From Anisakis pegreffii (Eukaryota; Nematoda; Chromadorea; Rhabditida; Anisakidae): DNA of 64,000 nt. The notes under the pieces were generated by a model, which worked only from the letters and a program-made list of their open reading frames with translations, did not search any database and was not told the origin of the DNA. Below are positions 48,543-62,735 of this stretch, piece by piece; within the stretch, counting starts at the first letter, position 1, and each line of letters starts with the position of its first letter. The position numbers and the translations under genes were made by a program. Location of the stretch: contig JAPYMA010003041.1 in the NCBI GenBank assembly GCA_035041965.1, positions 124,001 through 188,000 of the forward strand, read 5' to 3'.

Positions 48543-49829
48543 AATCACGCTACGAGTAAATGAAGAAATGAAATTGCTGAATCAACTGAATTTGTGAAGA
48601 ATTCATGATGAATGCAACTTTTCATATCGATGTTATTGTATGCACTCTAACAATACTCTCAGAAATCACACTGCCAACTTTTAATCACTTCTGAACAAAT
48701 TAATCATTCAGATCAGGGATGACCGCTGCTGGGGCAGCTGACTGATTTCAATAACGTGTGTAAAAAAAATTGTAATCAAATTGAGAGCATGCTTCATAAT
48801 AGTTATCATTAAATGCTACATCTAGTAATGATGATTCAGTACTGATGCAGCTATCGTTCAACATCGTCTAATGCAATGGAATGAAATAATGAACAATAAT
48901 TACTTCGACAAAACATAGAATTTGCACAGAAGTTAGTTTGGAAAAGAAGAACAACCAGGAAATATTTCCGAAAGTGTGCAATGAAAAAAGAGATGAATTC
49001 ATCACAAGAATAACAAAACCGATGAAGCAATTGCAAATTTTTGGAACAAGTTACAGTTATTCATACGAATGGAAATACTTTATCCAACGCTCGCTCGCAT
49101 ATACATGCAGCCGCTCAATGCAGGTGACTGTGAAAGGGAAAGAAATGCTTGGACCCAGGAGAAGAAGAAAATAGTGACATGGAAAAAATTTTCAGTAGAA
49201 ATTATTTCTCCTTGTGCTCATTTGCGCGTGAATTTTTAAGTTTAGCTTATCGTTTATAGCTATGCGCCATTTTCGCTCACTGTTTCTTGTGACCAGAGCA
49301 GAACTGTTTTTTAATACGTATTTTGTACGCAATTGAACAAGTTCTTCTTGATTATTTATGCTATTCCAATGTCACCTCAATGAGAACAATACGGATTTCT
49401 TATTGTCTGAAGCGAAACAAGATGACATTCAGAGCTAGATTCCGATGCAGATTCTCTATCGCTTGCATCACCATATTTTGTCCCTAAAATTCCGTTTCAT
49501 TCGTATTCTCAACCGATAATCGCTCGTCACAATGAGCTCTCATCAAGTGTCTCAAGTAATCGCACCAACGTGTACGATGCATCTGAATTGAACAGTCGAG
49601 AGGCAGCCATTCTTACGGTCAATAACGCATCAAAATCTACATTTTATCGATCCATTATGATACACAAAAGAACACAGACATGTTGAATGTGCGTTTGATA
49701 TTCCAGTTTTCAAAAATAAAATATCGAAGTATCAAGGAGGAGAAGATTAGTAACTCTATGCAATGATGACACAATAGATTACTGTTATACTTCTGCTACT
49801 GTCCACTACGATATCACATTCAGTAATCA
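48543..49829. other. No gene recognised
   Basis: Intergenic sequence between the convergent 3' ends of the P450 (+) and kinase (-) genes. Nothing supported. Confidence 0.6.
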
Positions 49830-52735
49830 CTATTTCGCTTTGAGAGTCTTCACAATTTTGGAGAATTCTGGTCGATCGTTCGGACTTTTGGCCCAACATC
49901 CATGAACGACTAATTTTGTGACTGATGCAGGTGTATCCTGCAACAATAAAGTTTTTCCTGATTTCATCTCTGAATCATTCATCTTTCATCTTTAATGTAG
50001 CTGATGATTTTCCGGTTTTAGTTCAGACAAGGTGTCAGTTCAGACATAAAAGCGTTTATGCTAGTCAGTCTGTTCAGAAGAAGCTAAATCAGTCGAGGAT
50101 TATGTTTGGAATTACAGATCATTTAGGATGGCCGCTAAGGATATTGAGCAAATCCATTTGTTTACCTTAGGCATTTCCATACGATAATCTTGTGCTACTA
50201 TTTTGGCTCTTGTTTGAAGATTCGTAAATCCAGCATATGGCTCAGCACCCTCTGCATAGATTTCCCAGACGAGTACCCCAAACGACCATATGTCCGTTTT
50301 ATTCGAATAAACTTTCTGTTGCATTGTTTCGGGCGCAAGCCACTTCACTGGTACCTCAAAAAAAAGAAGTTCCTTTTGCAATTATACGGTGTCAACCTCT
50401 ATGCTTCCAGCTCTCTAAACACTTGCTAAATGCTTTTCCTATAACAGCGGATTTTTTACGTTTCCTACAATGCATGATACAATCAGCGACAGAGTCTACG
50501 TTATTCATTGCTTTGAGATGTTGCAAAGAAACTTCCCAGTGAAAAGCACACCATGTTTTAACCCCACATTACGTAACACTGGGCTCTATCAAAATTAGGT
50601 TAGATTTCGACGGTTCAGAATTATTGGGATAGTGAAAGAATTGAACCGCTTGATACGGTTCAGGAAGCCGAATGCTATGAACAAGAATGGAACGCTGAAG
50701 GCAAACCTTATCCAGTTTATCGTCTTTAACAATTAACTTATCATCCGACATACCAAAATCACTGATTTTCACTTCTTGTTTAGCGCTTAGAAGTACATTC
50801 CTCGCGGCGATATCGCGATGAATGCATTTTTGCTTGTGCAAATATGCCATTCCTTCGGCAGCTTCAGTTGCAAAACGTAGTTTCGTTGCGGTACTTAATT
50901 TACCCTTTTCTTTTCGCAGATGTGATAGTAGCGATCCACCTTCAATATCCTTTTTCAATTTTATAACCACAAAAATTCGATTCAAAATTCTGGTTGGTTA
51001 AAATTTTCAGTTTTGACTTGAAATCTTTGAAATTGTCAAGCATGAACAAAATTATTAGCGCTTACCCGGACAAAATTCCATAACGATCATAAGAGGATGT
51101 TCATGAACGGCCACACCGTTGATGCGTACCACATGTTTATGCTCGTAACGTCTCATCAGTCTCGCCTCTTTCATAAACTTCAATCTCGCCTCTCGAGTTG
51201 CTTCCTCACGCATTGTTTTCACTGCTACTTGCACTGTTTCACCAGCCGTCGAGTATTCTGCCAAAAATACCTAAAAATTTGGTAGAGTCGACGCCGCCAA
51301 AGTTGTCGAATTTAATATTAATGCAGTTGATAAACAAGAGCATTAAAACGTTACAAATAATTGCATTGAACAAATTTGCTCCTAGATATCAAGGTCAACG
51401 CATGTGACTGTCGATGAAGACAGTTCATTGCATAAGGATCATTCGAATAATCTGTCAGATCGCACCTCACCAAACGCTCCTTCACCGAGTTTCTTGACCA
51501 AACGAATTGCGTCATGATTGAGAAGCCATTGTGGTCTTTCAATTGGACGCTTTAAGCGAACTCCACTCGATGACGAAAGAGGCGTCTTTGTAGTGGTATA
51601 AAATGAAACTAGATCTGATACACTCTTCTCGTGATGATGTTCACAGTAGAAGCTTCCATCTGCATCTTGATTCACCATAAAATGACGAACACCATTCTCG
51701 TGACGGACCGATATGGCCAATACGATCTCGCCTGGTGAAAACGTCCATAAAACATCTCAACTTTCATACGATATCTCTATTCATTAAGTTCTAAGCAATC
51801 TAGTTGTGTCGAATCACGCTTTCTTAGTGGATCCTTGTTAATTCTTATAATCTATGAAACGGCTCAGAGAAATTGTTATGAAAATTTGAGTAAGAAAATA
51901 TACCAGGCTTTAACTCGGTTTTTCTTAGCAAAAAATCGCCTTCTTTCTTCAAAAGTGGCTCCACATCGGTCTTTGGAATGAGTCCATGGTAATAATCGGC
52001 ACCTCTCACGTCATCAGTTATCGAAACATCATCGTCGTCCTGAAATCGTACATCTCGCTCACTACAAGCCGCTCACATAAGCGGAATAAATATCGCAATC
52101 CCTCTGTCCCTTTCGAATTACCAATGCAGCCAAAATGGTGGATTAATATTGCGCAAAATCCGGAGGATTCTCGGAATTCATCCTTTGAATCAGTAGAATC
52201 ACTGATTTATTCACTTCTCCGTGATTACAAGTTTCAGTTTCAAGTGATGGTCACTCGGCAATATGACATGAACTTCGATGTATCACGGCTGAATAGAGCT
52301 AATGAATTCGAACTGTTCCCCGTAGCTTTTTATGGCAATTTTTCCATAATCCCATTCTTTCAATATGATTTTTGCACCAATTGCAACTAGTCTGTGATAT
52401 TGTTTTTATCACTCAACCAATACCTTATATCAGTGATCACTGGTCATAACATCATGAGCACGAGGCAAAACTCATTCGAGATGATTAAGCAGCACGACTT
52501 CTGATTCAATTATAGTTTGACACATCTCTCAGAATCGTACTGTTCGCACCGGCGATAACCTCACTATATTCAGCAGTCAATTCTGTCTGCTGTGCTCCCG
52601 TGAAACACATTCCATGAAACTCCCATCTTCGATTACCGTCAAGCAGCCGTTCATATCAAAACTCCGATTAAATAAACCAGTATAATCACAGCCATAAACA
52701 ATCCACAGTACCTCCGATTCGCCCTTCTTCGGCAT
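49830..52735 (-). CDS. SH2-tyrosine kinase, nematode Fer/SPE-8-like
   Basis: Non-receptor protein tyrosine kinase. Exons 52735-52712, 52039-51904, 51731-51466, 51270-51066, 50939-50707, 50354-50166 and 49937-49830 sum to 1,161 nt, or 386 residues. A short acidic N-terminus (MPKKGESEDDDD) precedes an SH2 domain (about 24-110; YYHGLIP, FLLRKTE with the phosphotyrosine-binding Arg). The kinase has GEGAFGEV, VAVK Lys160, HRDIAARN Asp253, DFG 271-273, VPVKWLAPE and DIWSFGVLVWEIY. The C-tail is only a few residues. SH2-kinase without an F-BAR region is the usual form of the nematode-expanded Fer group. The activation loop (271-297) has no tyrosine, so the usual autophosphorylation switch is missing, although catalytic residues are intact. 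Confidence 0.93.
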
Positions 52736-53561
52736 TTTTGCGCAGACTGCACCACCAACCTGCGTACGTAGAAAATGAACAGTGTACTATGGCTGGCACG
52801 AAGCATTTATATAGGCATCTAATTATCGAGAAAATTTGCTTTTAACCAAATCTGAATGCAAATTCCCTATTAGTTGCGGCATTGAAATTTTAAAATTTGA
52901 TGATTTTGCGCAATATCGCTTTGAGTGGTGTTTGAAACGCAAATAATGTTCTTTATGGCATCAGAAATCACGTGAGCATACGTGGTTTACAACTTCAAAT
53001 CAATTTTCTTCAATGTTAATGATTGACATGAATTCACGCTTCTTCAAATGTTTGCATCAACTCCATCTGCTCACCACGTGCAATCAAAACAGATGTCGAA
53101 AATGTCAATCATAAACTCTTCAACTTGCTCATTGATCTCCTCAAGTGAATTTTGCTGACGAACAAGAAAACTGGATTTCTTTTTTGTTGTTCTTGAAGAT
53201 TGGTAATGGATGCAGATGGCATATTTAAGATGAATTCAGTGTCATTGTAAAAACATCGAACAACTCAAGTCCATTGCAAACGCAATTGGTTCTATGAATG
53301 TATTCATATTGATACAGTCATAATTTATTTGAGGCTTTCAAATGCACAGTCAAAAGATAGGATAACCATTCAACAGTTTCGTAGAAATTAAGTAGCCCGT
53401 AACTTACAATCACTGTTTCTTTATCACAAATCGATCGAATTATATATATCTTGTGGAATCCGCAACAAATACATCAATAGTTTAAAATATTTGTTCTGTG
53501 GCACAATGAACAGACAAAATAATTCAAGTATACAACAGTTGCAATTTCAAGGAAGCCATAT
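52736..53561. other. No gene recognised
   Basis: AT-rich sequence between the kinase 5' end and the collagen 3' end. Presumably contains the kinase promoter. Confidence 0.55.
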
Positions 53562-54634
<1,073 letters not shown>

Positions 54635-57600
54635 CCTCAAAAAACATCATTCCAATATTACATAATCCTTTCCAAATTCATTCTATGTGTCACGAATATT
54701 TTCTCAATTATCTACGCTTCGACAGCCAACGAAAAATGAGTCCTCTCCAAATTTCTCTGATAGCGAAAAATGCGCAAGGAGTGTATCGCAGCTAGTGCAA
54801 AAAGCCGCCTTAAGTAGATTATGTGAATTGAGAGAACAGAGTACATAAACAGATTCGAAACGATCGTGCAATGCGGCCGTGGTGTACTGAGGTCACACTG
54901 CGCTCTGAGGATCCGATGAGATCTGAAGGGGTGCATTTGATTCCGCGTCGGTCCAAAATCTTCGTTGAATTTCGATATTGTTGTGAGAGAACTTTGGAGA
55001 GGACTCATTTTCGGCAGAAAATGATATGAAGTGTTCATCTATTTCAAGTGCTGAACGTATTAATAATTTCACTGATTGTGAAGACTGGCAGTACTGTGTG
55101 AGGAACATCGTAGTCGTATGAAGTCAAATGAAAGGCTAGACTCGAAACGAACACCCATAGCTCGTACCGATGAATGCAATTGAGTACGAAGAGAACGGTT
55201 TTATTTAAGCATTTTAATGCTACAAGTAATTTGAAGTATTATTATGGCGTATGCCCTACTCAAGGAATCACGATACCCCCTTAACAGTTCAGTATTCTAA
55301 AATGAAAGCACTCACAAGAATCTGCGTCAGTGTCAGTACTAATGAAATCTATAAGTATTGAAAGAGATCAGAATCTAATTGACTGCTCGCAATAACACCC
55401 AAAAATGGAATCGTACGATTAAACTGAGTCGATTGATGCCGGCGACTCAAGATGAATTGTGCACTGAGGTGGACGATGAAAATCTCATCTTATATATAAA
55501 TGCAGATAAGGATAACATGACTAAAGGACAACCCTAAAAAAAGACATATCCTTTATTAGTTGGCAAGTTATATTACGACTATCACAGATCCAATTCGCTA
55601 TCAATGCAATATTTTTCGTTTCCTTCGTTTCCTGACTCTCTAAACGAACACTCTTCACTGGAGAAATTGGTGTTGCTTCAAAAAAAAAATTCTCATCATC
55701 TTGAAAACGATTGAGTGCATTTGCGATGACCGAACAAACGAAGTGCCAGATTTGAAAAAAAAGGTAACAAAAGGAATGTGTTGATCGTATAAGGAACAAG
55801 TTTGTTGTTCCATTGGATTCTTCTCTACACCCGACACTCATTCATAATGTTTTTCCTCGTTCCGTTTTTTGCTATTGTATCCACCAAAAGTGGATTCATT
55901 TCCAGATTGTGAATGTTTATGGATGGTGTTCACCATTCATAACGCAATATTAATTTCATTCCCCATTCTTCGTTAACCGATCGTTTTATCGCGTTATTTA
56001 TTGCTAAAACATATATCCCTCGTTCAAAAAACCTACCGCACTGATGGAAGCGTAAACGGTTATCAAAAACACAACATCAATCATAGATTGAAACCTGAAA
56101 CTGGAAATAAATAGACAAATTTGACATTATAGAAAGTGAGAATTATGGGTGCTTTGGTTCGGTGACTATGACCTGGTAACTAATTTCATGGAACTTGCTC
56201 GGGGTCGTTGCAACTGCTTTATGTTCGAGCAGGATACGATGAACCTTTTGATGAAATGTTTGAGTGTTAACATTTAGTGATGCTGATCGTGTTGTGCATT
56301 TTGGTAATACCTCAATAACCCTCGAATGCATTGCTGCTTCGCGACAGATTCTATTTAGCAGTAAACACATTCACATTTGTTCATTTACCGCTGTTTTTGT
56401 ATTTCAGTCAATTGGAGTTAATCTCTAGGTTTATTTATTAATATTTAATGATATCCGAATGATTTGCCGAACCGGTCGAGAAGCGGCAACTCATTGGAGC
56501 TTTTCGGTATCACTTTGACGCACCTAAAAAATTGATTTATAAGCGAATTTAACAAAGAACGTGTTTAGAAAATGATCATCATTTGACAAGCAAACGCACT
56601 ATGAAGCCATATCCTATTCTGCAAACATTCGACTTTGGAAGGCGCATTGTCACTCTCTGCAATTAATTTACCCCTCACAGAAACATCTTGCGATGTTCGA
56701 GATCATTTCGCTATCATTTTATCGCTTCTCATCTCGTTGAGCAATTTTAGTGCAGTCAAATTCTAATGAGTGTCTCTTCACTTTTGATGATTTGGCGTCT
56801 TAATTAGTTCCCTTAAGCACTGGATTCATCGATGAATCTAAAATTGTATTCAAAGCAGTCAAATAAATCATCTTCTTGGAGATGTCATTACCCAGAATAT
56901 GGTTCGTCTTTGAAGAATAGCCAACTGTTATGCTCAAAATGTAACAAAGAATTGTTGACGTGAAGGCTAACAGATGATATAACATTCATATTAGGATAAC
57001 ATTGGAAGCAAGATACCTTTCCTGTAGTGAATGTCTGATTCATAACGATTAGATAGCGTTCGTTTGGAGTTGGAACAATGAACCAAGGAATATATAAACG
57101 TCTTCTGACGTAGAAATTAGTTTGAGATTGTTTTTCCTTGCTAGAAATTCATGCTTTCAAAATCAGATTTGATCTGCACCGCTGATATGTTGATCAGTTG
57201 AAACTGGAACATGCAAGTGACCGACTGCAATTCGATTACCTGCTTTTGATTATAAAAGTGTTGTTTTGAAAGTCACATGCCAACACGAGTCAATCAAAAT
57301 AATCTCGACTTTATTTGGTCATCAATTCCATTGATAGTTACATTTTATGCTGATTATCTGTAGATAGAAAAAGAACAAACGACATGGTTCCAATGAATAA
57401 AATAAGATACATAGGGACGAAAGGTTTCGGAATAGATGAGTTGGGAATGCTCTCGAAACAACGAAAAATTAGAGCATCTAACAAAAAGGAAGGTTATTCA
57501 GCAACAAATTGCGCAGAAGGATATGTGGATGCATGCCTTATGTCATCAGTTTTGTCGACTGATAAAAAAGCGAATCAATTTTGTGTTTATTTCAGTGTGG

Positions 57601-58722
57601 TGATCATATTGCATGAAGATATTCATTTGTGTACCACACTTCTGCGTGATCTACAAATGAATGCCTCATTGTATTATTTCATATCGTTCAGTTCTATACA
57701 ACGTGCGTCTTCAACAAACATCTTGAAAAATTACATCCGAATGGTATATTTTACCTGACAACGACACGACAATAATATTTCGCGTCAGCAACTGAACACT
57801 CCAACACCTAATCAAACAAAGTGTTTTTGTTTCAAGATACATTTTTAACATGACTTTGACACGTCTCGAACACTCCACAAAACCAATGAAATCGCAACTT
57901 TTCACTGACTTGACAGGTGCAACAAAAATATGTCACAATGAACTCAATAAAATTTTAATCACTCTATTGTTGGTCAAGTCGAAATATTTGGTGACAAATG
58001 TTTTACAATCATTTCTTCTTAACCATGAACGATTCGATTTCAAAATTGGTTTTATGAATCGGTGAAAATGGATAAAACTTCAGTTTTAGCACCATTGTTT
58101 CAGGATGCACGGAAATGATTCATTGCGAATGATGCAGTAATACTTTCATTCAACATGGGCACAGCGAGGTAAGTAGCTTTGACAGCAGGGACATGGTAAT
58201 ATCGCAGCGAGCGGAAAAGTTCCGAAGATAGCACAAACGTCATAAACAAGGTTCAGCATGCATACGGCCTCCGCATTGTTGCTGAGCGAAGTTTTTTGGT
58301 ATTCTGTTTATTCAAATCGGATTGCATCATTTGAAAAATGCAGTGCAAATGGGAACAAAAAATGAACGAATGCGATAAACTCATCTAATTACTTGCAAAA
58401 CAATTCAGTCAAAGCGCGGAATTTCGCACAAATAGATTCACAAGCAGAACATGCAAAAAAACATTTGTTATGTTCGTTTGAACATCTTCATCACCAGTTC
58501 AACTGCTAAAATTTTCGGTTATTGCCCTGTTAATAATAATTTTTATTGCATGGTCATTTCCTGCGAATCTTTATGTTTTTCTCTTTTCTTCATTGCTTGC
58601 AGGGGTCATTTACACAAATTTGATAATTTGATTAAAAGAAATTATAAGATGAAAGACTTTAGTTGTTCATAAGTTCAAAGCACATTTTGCTGATTTCACG
58701 CTAAATGTTTATTTCACGCCAA
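54635..58722. other. No gene recognised
   Basis: AT-rich. A 61-codon - strand frame at 56800-56985 starts with a signal-peptide-like stretch (MLYHLLAFTSTILCYILS), and a 124-codon + frame lies at 57384-57758. Neither has a domain or splice context, so neither is called. Confidence 0.5.
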
Positions 58723-58869
58723 TTATCTATGAAAGTCAAATTCATCTTGCAAAATCGTCTGCATTCGTTGCACATGATCGTACAGTATCGGTGCTGTGAT
58801 GTCACATGTAAGTATAGCAAGCACTGAGAAGGCTAAACCTCGACGGTTGAGGTCGATCGTCGACGTTTG
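58723..58869 (-). pseudogene. Orphan cuticle-collagen N-terminal domain
   Basis: The frame reads RRGLAFSVLAILTCDITA, then PILYDHVQRMQTILQDEFDF, then a stop. It aligns with exon 1 of the collagen at 54.5 kb (RRVAFIGVAI..., PMLYNYMQQVQSVMQNEIDF). It is preceded by a possible acceptor ATAG at 58870-58873 and by an in-frame stop. No Gly-X-Y coding follows anywhere downstream on this strand to the collagen at 54 kb, so only the N-terminal domain survives. It is most likely a remnant of a duplicated collagen gene. Confidence 0.75.
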
Positions 58870-60272
58870 CTATATGCCAACTCACGATACTCATCATTTT
58901 CGGACAACTATAAATATATCAAGATAGGAGCTTGAGAGTGCTGTACTGAAAACACCAGCAGCAAGAAAAGCGAGAAAAGCATCAGTAACATCCTTCGAAT
59001 GAGTTAGAAATTCGACAAGAGTGATGAGTTGTTACTCACATTCAGTCAGATTTCGGATTTGCAAAAAAAAAGAATGTAGTGCGATTGCGCTGACTTCATC
59101 TTTCGGACTGACAATGGAAGAATGTGTTAGAGCGATTTTGTGCCCGTAAATTTTCGCCCCATTGACTCCGTTCGATGATGGTTTTCTTTCATTATTTTCA
59201 GAGATGTGATTGTGAAATGAAATGTGATTGCTTCATTATAGTCGAGAAATAATTCAAAATTCGCTCCACAGCCTCGCTTCAGAAACTAGAAACATATTCG
59301 ATTGGTAGTTGAAGCAAAAGAATAACAAGAATTGATGTAGCCTAATCTTTCAAAATAATTCAAATGATCTCAGTGCGAAATGGTTCTGTTCGATAACCGA
59401 TTGAAACGGACATTCATGATCGAGTGGTCAAATAAGAAACGGTTGCTATCGAACGAGTGGTTGCTAAGAGCGTCGTTGAAGTGGAAAATGGCGGTGCTGA
59501 GGGTTTTTTTGTTGAGTAATTAGGCGAGAAATTATGACTTTTGCATTGCATATAAGTGCCGATTGAGTGTCTTGCATAGGGGCACCACAATCATATTTTA
59601 TTCTATCGTTCAGGGTTTCTTAACCACGAGTGCTCACACTCTGTGGGGTGCGAGATACAACTTCATGGAATGCGAGATAACATTTCATTCTTTACATGTT
59701 AAGGTGTGCCAGTGCGAATTTCAATTCATACATGTGTATAACACCTTCATATTTCACCCTTATGGACTGGAGGATAAACACCCGCAGGAAACTGCAACAT
59801 CATAGACCAGCCTGCACTTGCCGGCTGAGTGTCGTAGTCATACACCGCTATCTTCGATGACAACCCAGCCAAGTCAATAGTACACACTAGCAAACGGGTG
59901 TATTTTAGTATCGTCTCCATCAGCTAGACTCAAAGCAGAAATTCAAGTTGTCGCGAAGATCGCGATATAACGCTGCTCCAAGCATCAAGTGATTGAATTG
60001 AATCTGGGTGATACACTAATTAACAGTGTGGCATTGTGTCGCCTTAGAATGGATCACCAGTGTTGTTCAGTGTCACTATGTATTTTGTCAATGTATGTGA
60101 AAAATTTTCGAATTGTAGGATTCTCGTTGATGTTAATTGTTGGAATGTGGTTGATATTTGATGTGTTTTATTTAATTAATTACTCTATTAGTTACTTTCT
60201 TGTTCATAGGAATGTTGTTTAATTAATTGATCGCGCATTTGATTTGATTGAACTACTTGTGGTTTAATTACC
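58870..60272. other. No gene recognised
   Basis: AT-rich sequence between the collagen remnant and the LTR element. Nothing supported. Confidence 0.55.
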
Positions 60273-60278
60273 CAAGTT

Positions 60279-60951
60279 TGAGGTGATAATACAATTTGGA
60301 ACGTCAAAGACAAGAGACGTAATCAATTCGGACTGAATATTCGAAACTATTCAGATAACAATAGGATCACCTCGAACTGGTAATTATTAGTTCGTTGTCA
60401 CTGTAACAATCTGGAGTCAAATTTGACTCAACTGTTGTTGCTGTTAATATTTGAACGAATACTTCAATCTCGTTCACCAGAATTGATTGTATTCAAATAA
60501 TTCACGTATCAACCGGAACCACCGAATCTTCTGATTACTCCACGTCGATTCTGTGGTATTATTCCATCGTATTCATCAACTGTTAGCACCGGTGCTAGTT
60601 CGCTAATCGAACATCACGCCATCAACTGTGTCAACTGTGCGTCAGATCGGATCGCAAGGGAATATCGGTGGTAAATTTCGCTGTTGTTGTGAGTTATTTA
60701 TTGCTGTTGTGAGTTGTTGCTCGAATAGTTTCTGTGTGAGGTCATTGAGTTGAGTGAATTGAGATTATTGTTGAGTTGGTTCATTGAAGGAATAATTGCA
60801 AGTTACTACTGTCGCTTTCTTGTTTGTGGTTATTGTTTATAACTAATAAACTCATCGTTGTTGCACTACGAACTTGTCACAGTGTCTCATATACCAATCA
60901 CGGTATTTCGAGAACCGGAAAGAAATTATCTTTGTTGTGAAATTCACGACA
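60279..60951 (+). repeat. Proposed 5' LTR of the BEL/Pao element
   Basis: The right edge is supported by the 35-bp identity with the 3' remnant and by the primer-binding site beginning 4 bp later. The left edge is tentative, giving a 673-bp LTR. Confidence 0.6.
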
Positions 60952-60985
60952 AAAGTGGTGCCACGAGCCGGGAGTCAAGGACACT

Positions 60986-62092
60986 ATGTCAGGTTCGTAC
61001 AGACAAGCGATGGGTCCTCCTAAGGGGAGGTTGATTGGATACTTGCGAAATGTTCCTTGTCTCAAAATCCCGGACCTTGAAAGTCCTCAGCCAGAGGGGG
61101 TTGAATTTCTCGAAGAACAGATCGATGAATTTGAGGATTTCACAAACAAAGTAAGTAAGACAATCGAAGTCTTAGAAAAATACCTCACCCAATGGATCAA
61201 TCTCAAAAGTAATTTGGAAGGGGACAAAGCTGCCAAAGAAAACGCAATTTTTGATGAGATGGCTTCCGACCCTAATGGTGTGTTGCAACTCATAGATAAA
61301 GCTAGGGACATACTCGATGTAGTGCAGAGAGACGCAAAGAAAGCAGCCAGACTAGTCACAAAACTAAGTGAGCAAAACACACAGCCAACAACGCAAGCAA
61401 ATATGACAAACATCAAACTTCCTAAGCTAGAGTTACCCATGTTTTCAGGCAATATTCTCAAATGGCCGGAATTCTGGTCAGCGTTTGAAGCCGCGGTGGA
61501 CAGACAACCCATCCCCGACATTAACAAGTTAAATTATTTGCTGAGTAGCTTGAAGGGTTTTGCGCATGAGGTTGTAGAGGGATACGCAGTTACTTCGTCT
61601 AACTACAGGGTCGTAGTAAGTGTACTTAAGGAACGATTTGGTAATGAGAGAATCATCATAAAGTCCCTCCACGATGAATTGAAAAGAATACGTCAAGCTG
61701 ATCCCAAAAACCCCTCTCAAACCATCAACGAAATTGAACGGGTACTCCGGCAGCTTGAAGCAATGAACGAAGATATCAAACATCCGATTATCGAATTGAT
61801 CGTGGAAGAAAATTTACCGAAGTGGTTACTTAACGATATTTATGTGAAGAAAAGAAGCGATCCTGAGTGGGATATCAATAAACTGCGCGAATATATCAAT
61901 GAAGTGGTCATCAGAAGAGAAGAGGTGGACCGTATCACGAACAATTCAATGACGCGAGATCGGTATCCATCACAAAGAAACGAAGTCGGGAACAAGAAAT
62001 CGATCAGAAACGAAACGAATAAATCGTCGGCGTTCGTAGCAATCAGTGAAAAGAAGAGAAGAGAAGGGGGAAAGAAATTATCTTTGTTGTGA
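60986..62092 (+). CDS. Truncated BEL/Pao gag (DUF1759-like)
   Basis: 368 codons from ATG 60986, 35 bp after the LTR edge. The N-terminal coiled-coil-rich part (EEQIDEFEDFTNKVSKTIEV) is followed by the capsid-like region with LPKLELPMFSG, the hallmark gag motif of BEL/Pao elements, then FWSAFEAAV, KLNYLLSSLKG and a long helical tail. No CCHC zinc knuckle, protease or reverse transcriptase follows. The frame runs into the LTR remnant, and its stop TGA (62090-62092) lies inside that remnant, so the last residues are LTR-derived. The rest of the gag frame is intact. Confidence 0.88.
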   Translation: MSGSYRQAMGPPKGRLIGYLRNVPCLKIPDLESPQPEGVEFLEEQIDEFEDFTNKVSKTIEVLEKYLTQWINLKSNLEGDKAAKENAIFDEMASDPNGVLQLIDKARDILDVVQRDAKKAARLVTKLSEQNTQPTTQANMTNIKLPKLELPMFSGNILKWPEFWSAFEAAVDRQPIPDINKLNYLLSSLKGFAHEVVEGYAVTSSNYRVVVSVLKERFGNERIIIKSLHDELKRIRQADPKNPSQTINEIERVLRQLEAMNEDIKHPIIELIVEENLPKWLLNDIYVKKRSDPEWDINKLREYINEVVIRREEVDRITNNSMTRDRYPSQRNEVGNKKSIRNETNKSSAFVAISEKKRREGGKKLSLL

Positions 62093-62103
62093 AATTCACG
62101 ACA
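62069..62103 (+). repeat. 35-bp remnant of the 3' LTR
   Basis: Exact copy of 60917-60951, ending at the same ...GACA terminus. It fixes the right end of the element. Confidence 0.85.
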
Positions 62104-62304
62104 CAAGTTAGGCTTTCATTTACCGTTAGACTAAAGCTCAGCTTTATGACTGTATTTAAGTCAACGTTTACACTTGTTTTTTAAACTCACATTAACGATT
62201 AAATTTGGTCTTATAAGGACCAAAATGCACCCATGTGTTTGTATTTAGCCCTCATATGGTTCTTTACTATTTAAGCATTTCTATTAAGAATTTCAAGTGT
62301 ATCT

Positions 62305-62735
62305 ATTTTGTTGCCATTGTTACTGTTTTTGTAGTTTTTACTGGTGGCTTTATGACAACAACAAATTTTAGAAATTAAGCACCGACTCAAATACTTTAGT
62401 CATTCTTTCGTAATCGTGTGCTTTAGCTTTCAACGACAAATTACAGAAATAAACATTGCGCTGATCTCACATTACCTATTTTAAAATTACAACCACTTCA
62501 TCGCCCGCGAGATAGCTTTCTTAGAATTGAAAAAACAAATTCAATTCCAACAATAAGACAGCCATCTCGCGAAACAATTCAGCAAATATTTACCAGTTTA
62601 GCTAAAGTACACGACATCATCTTCTGACATATTGATTTCTGACTGTCCTTTCTTTCATGCCCTATCTCGACAACAGGCTCTCATCTGAATCTCTCATGCA
62701 AAGCTTCTTATCTTATTATTGCCCCCATAATCACC
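62305..62735 (+). repeat. Diverged direct repeat, copy A
   Basis: Matches 63145-63545 in the same orientation with frequent substitutions and small indels. Shared landmarks are TTTCAACGACAAAT, GAAATAAACATTGCGCT and TCTCATCTGAATCTCT-type words in the same order, about 0.82-0.84 kb apart. Confidence 0.75.

Larger units (their letters stand above)
60279..62103 (+). mobile_element. Internally deleted BEL/Pao LTR retrotransposon
   Basis: Proposed 5' LTR 60279-60951 (TG...ACA), a primer-binding-like TGGTGCCACGAGCCGGGA from 60956, and a gag gene. The last 35 bp of the LTR (60917-60951) recur exactly at 62069-62103, immediately after gag, and both copies end at the same ...CACGACA. CAAGTT flanks the whole at 60273-60278 and 62104-62109 as a possible target duplication. 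The rest of gag, pol and nearly all of the 3' LTR are gone. The 5' LTR start is inferred from the target duplication and the TG, not from a second full LTR. Confidence 0.8.
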
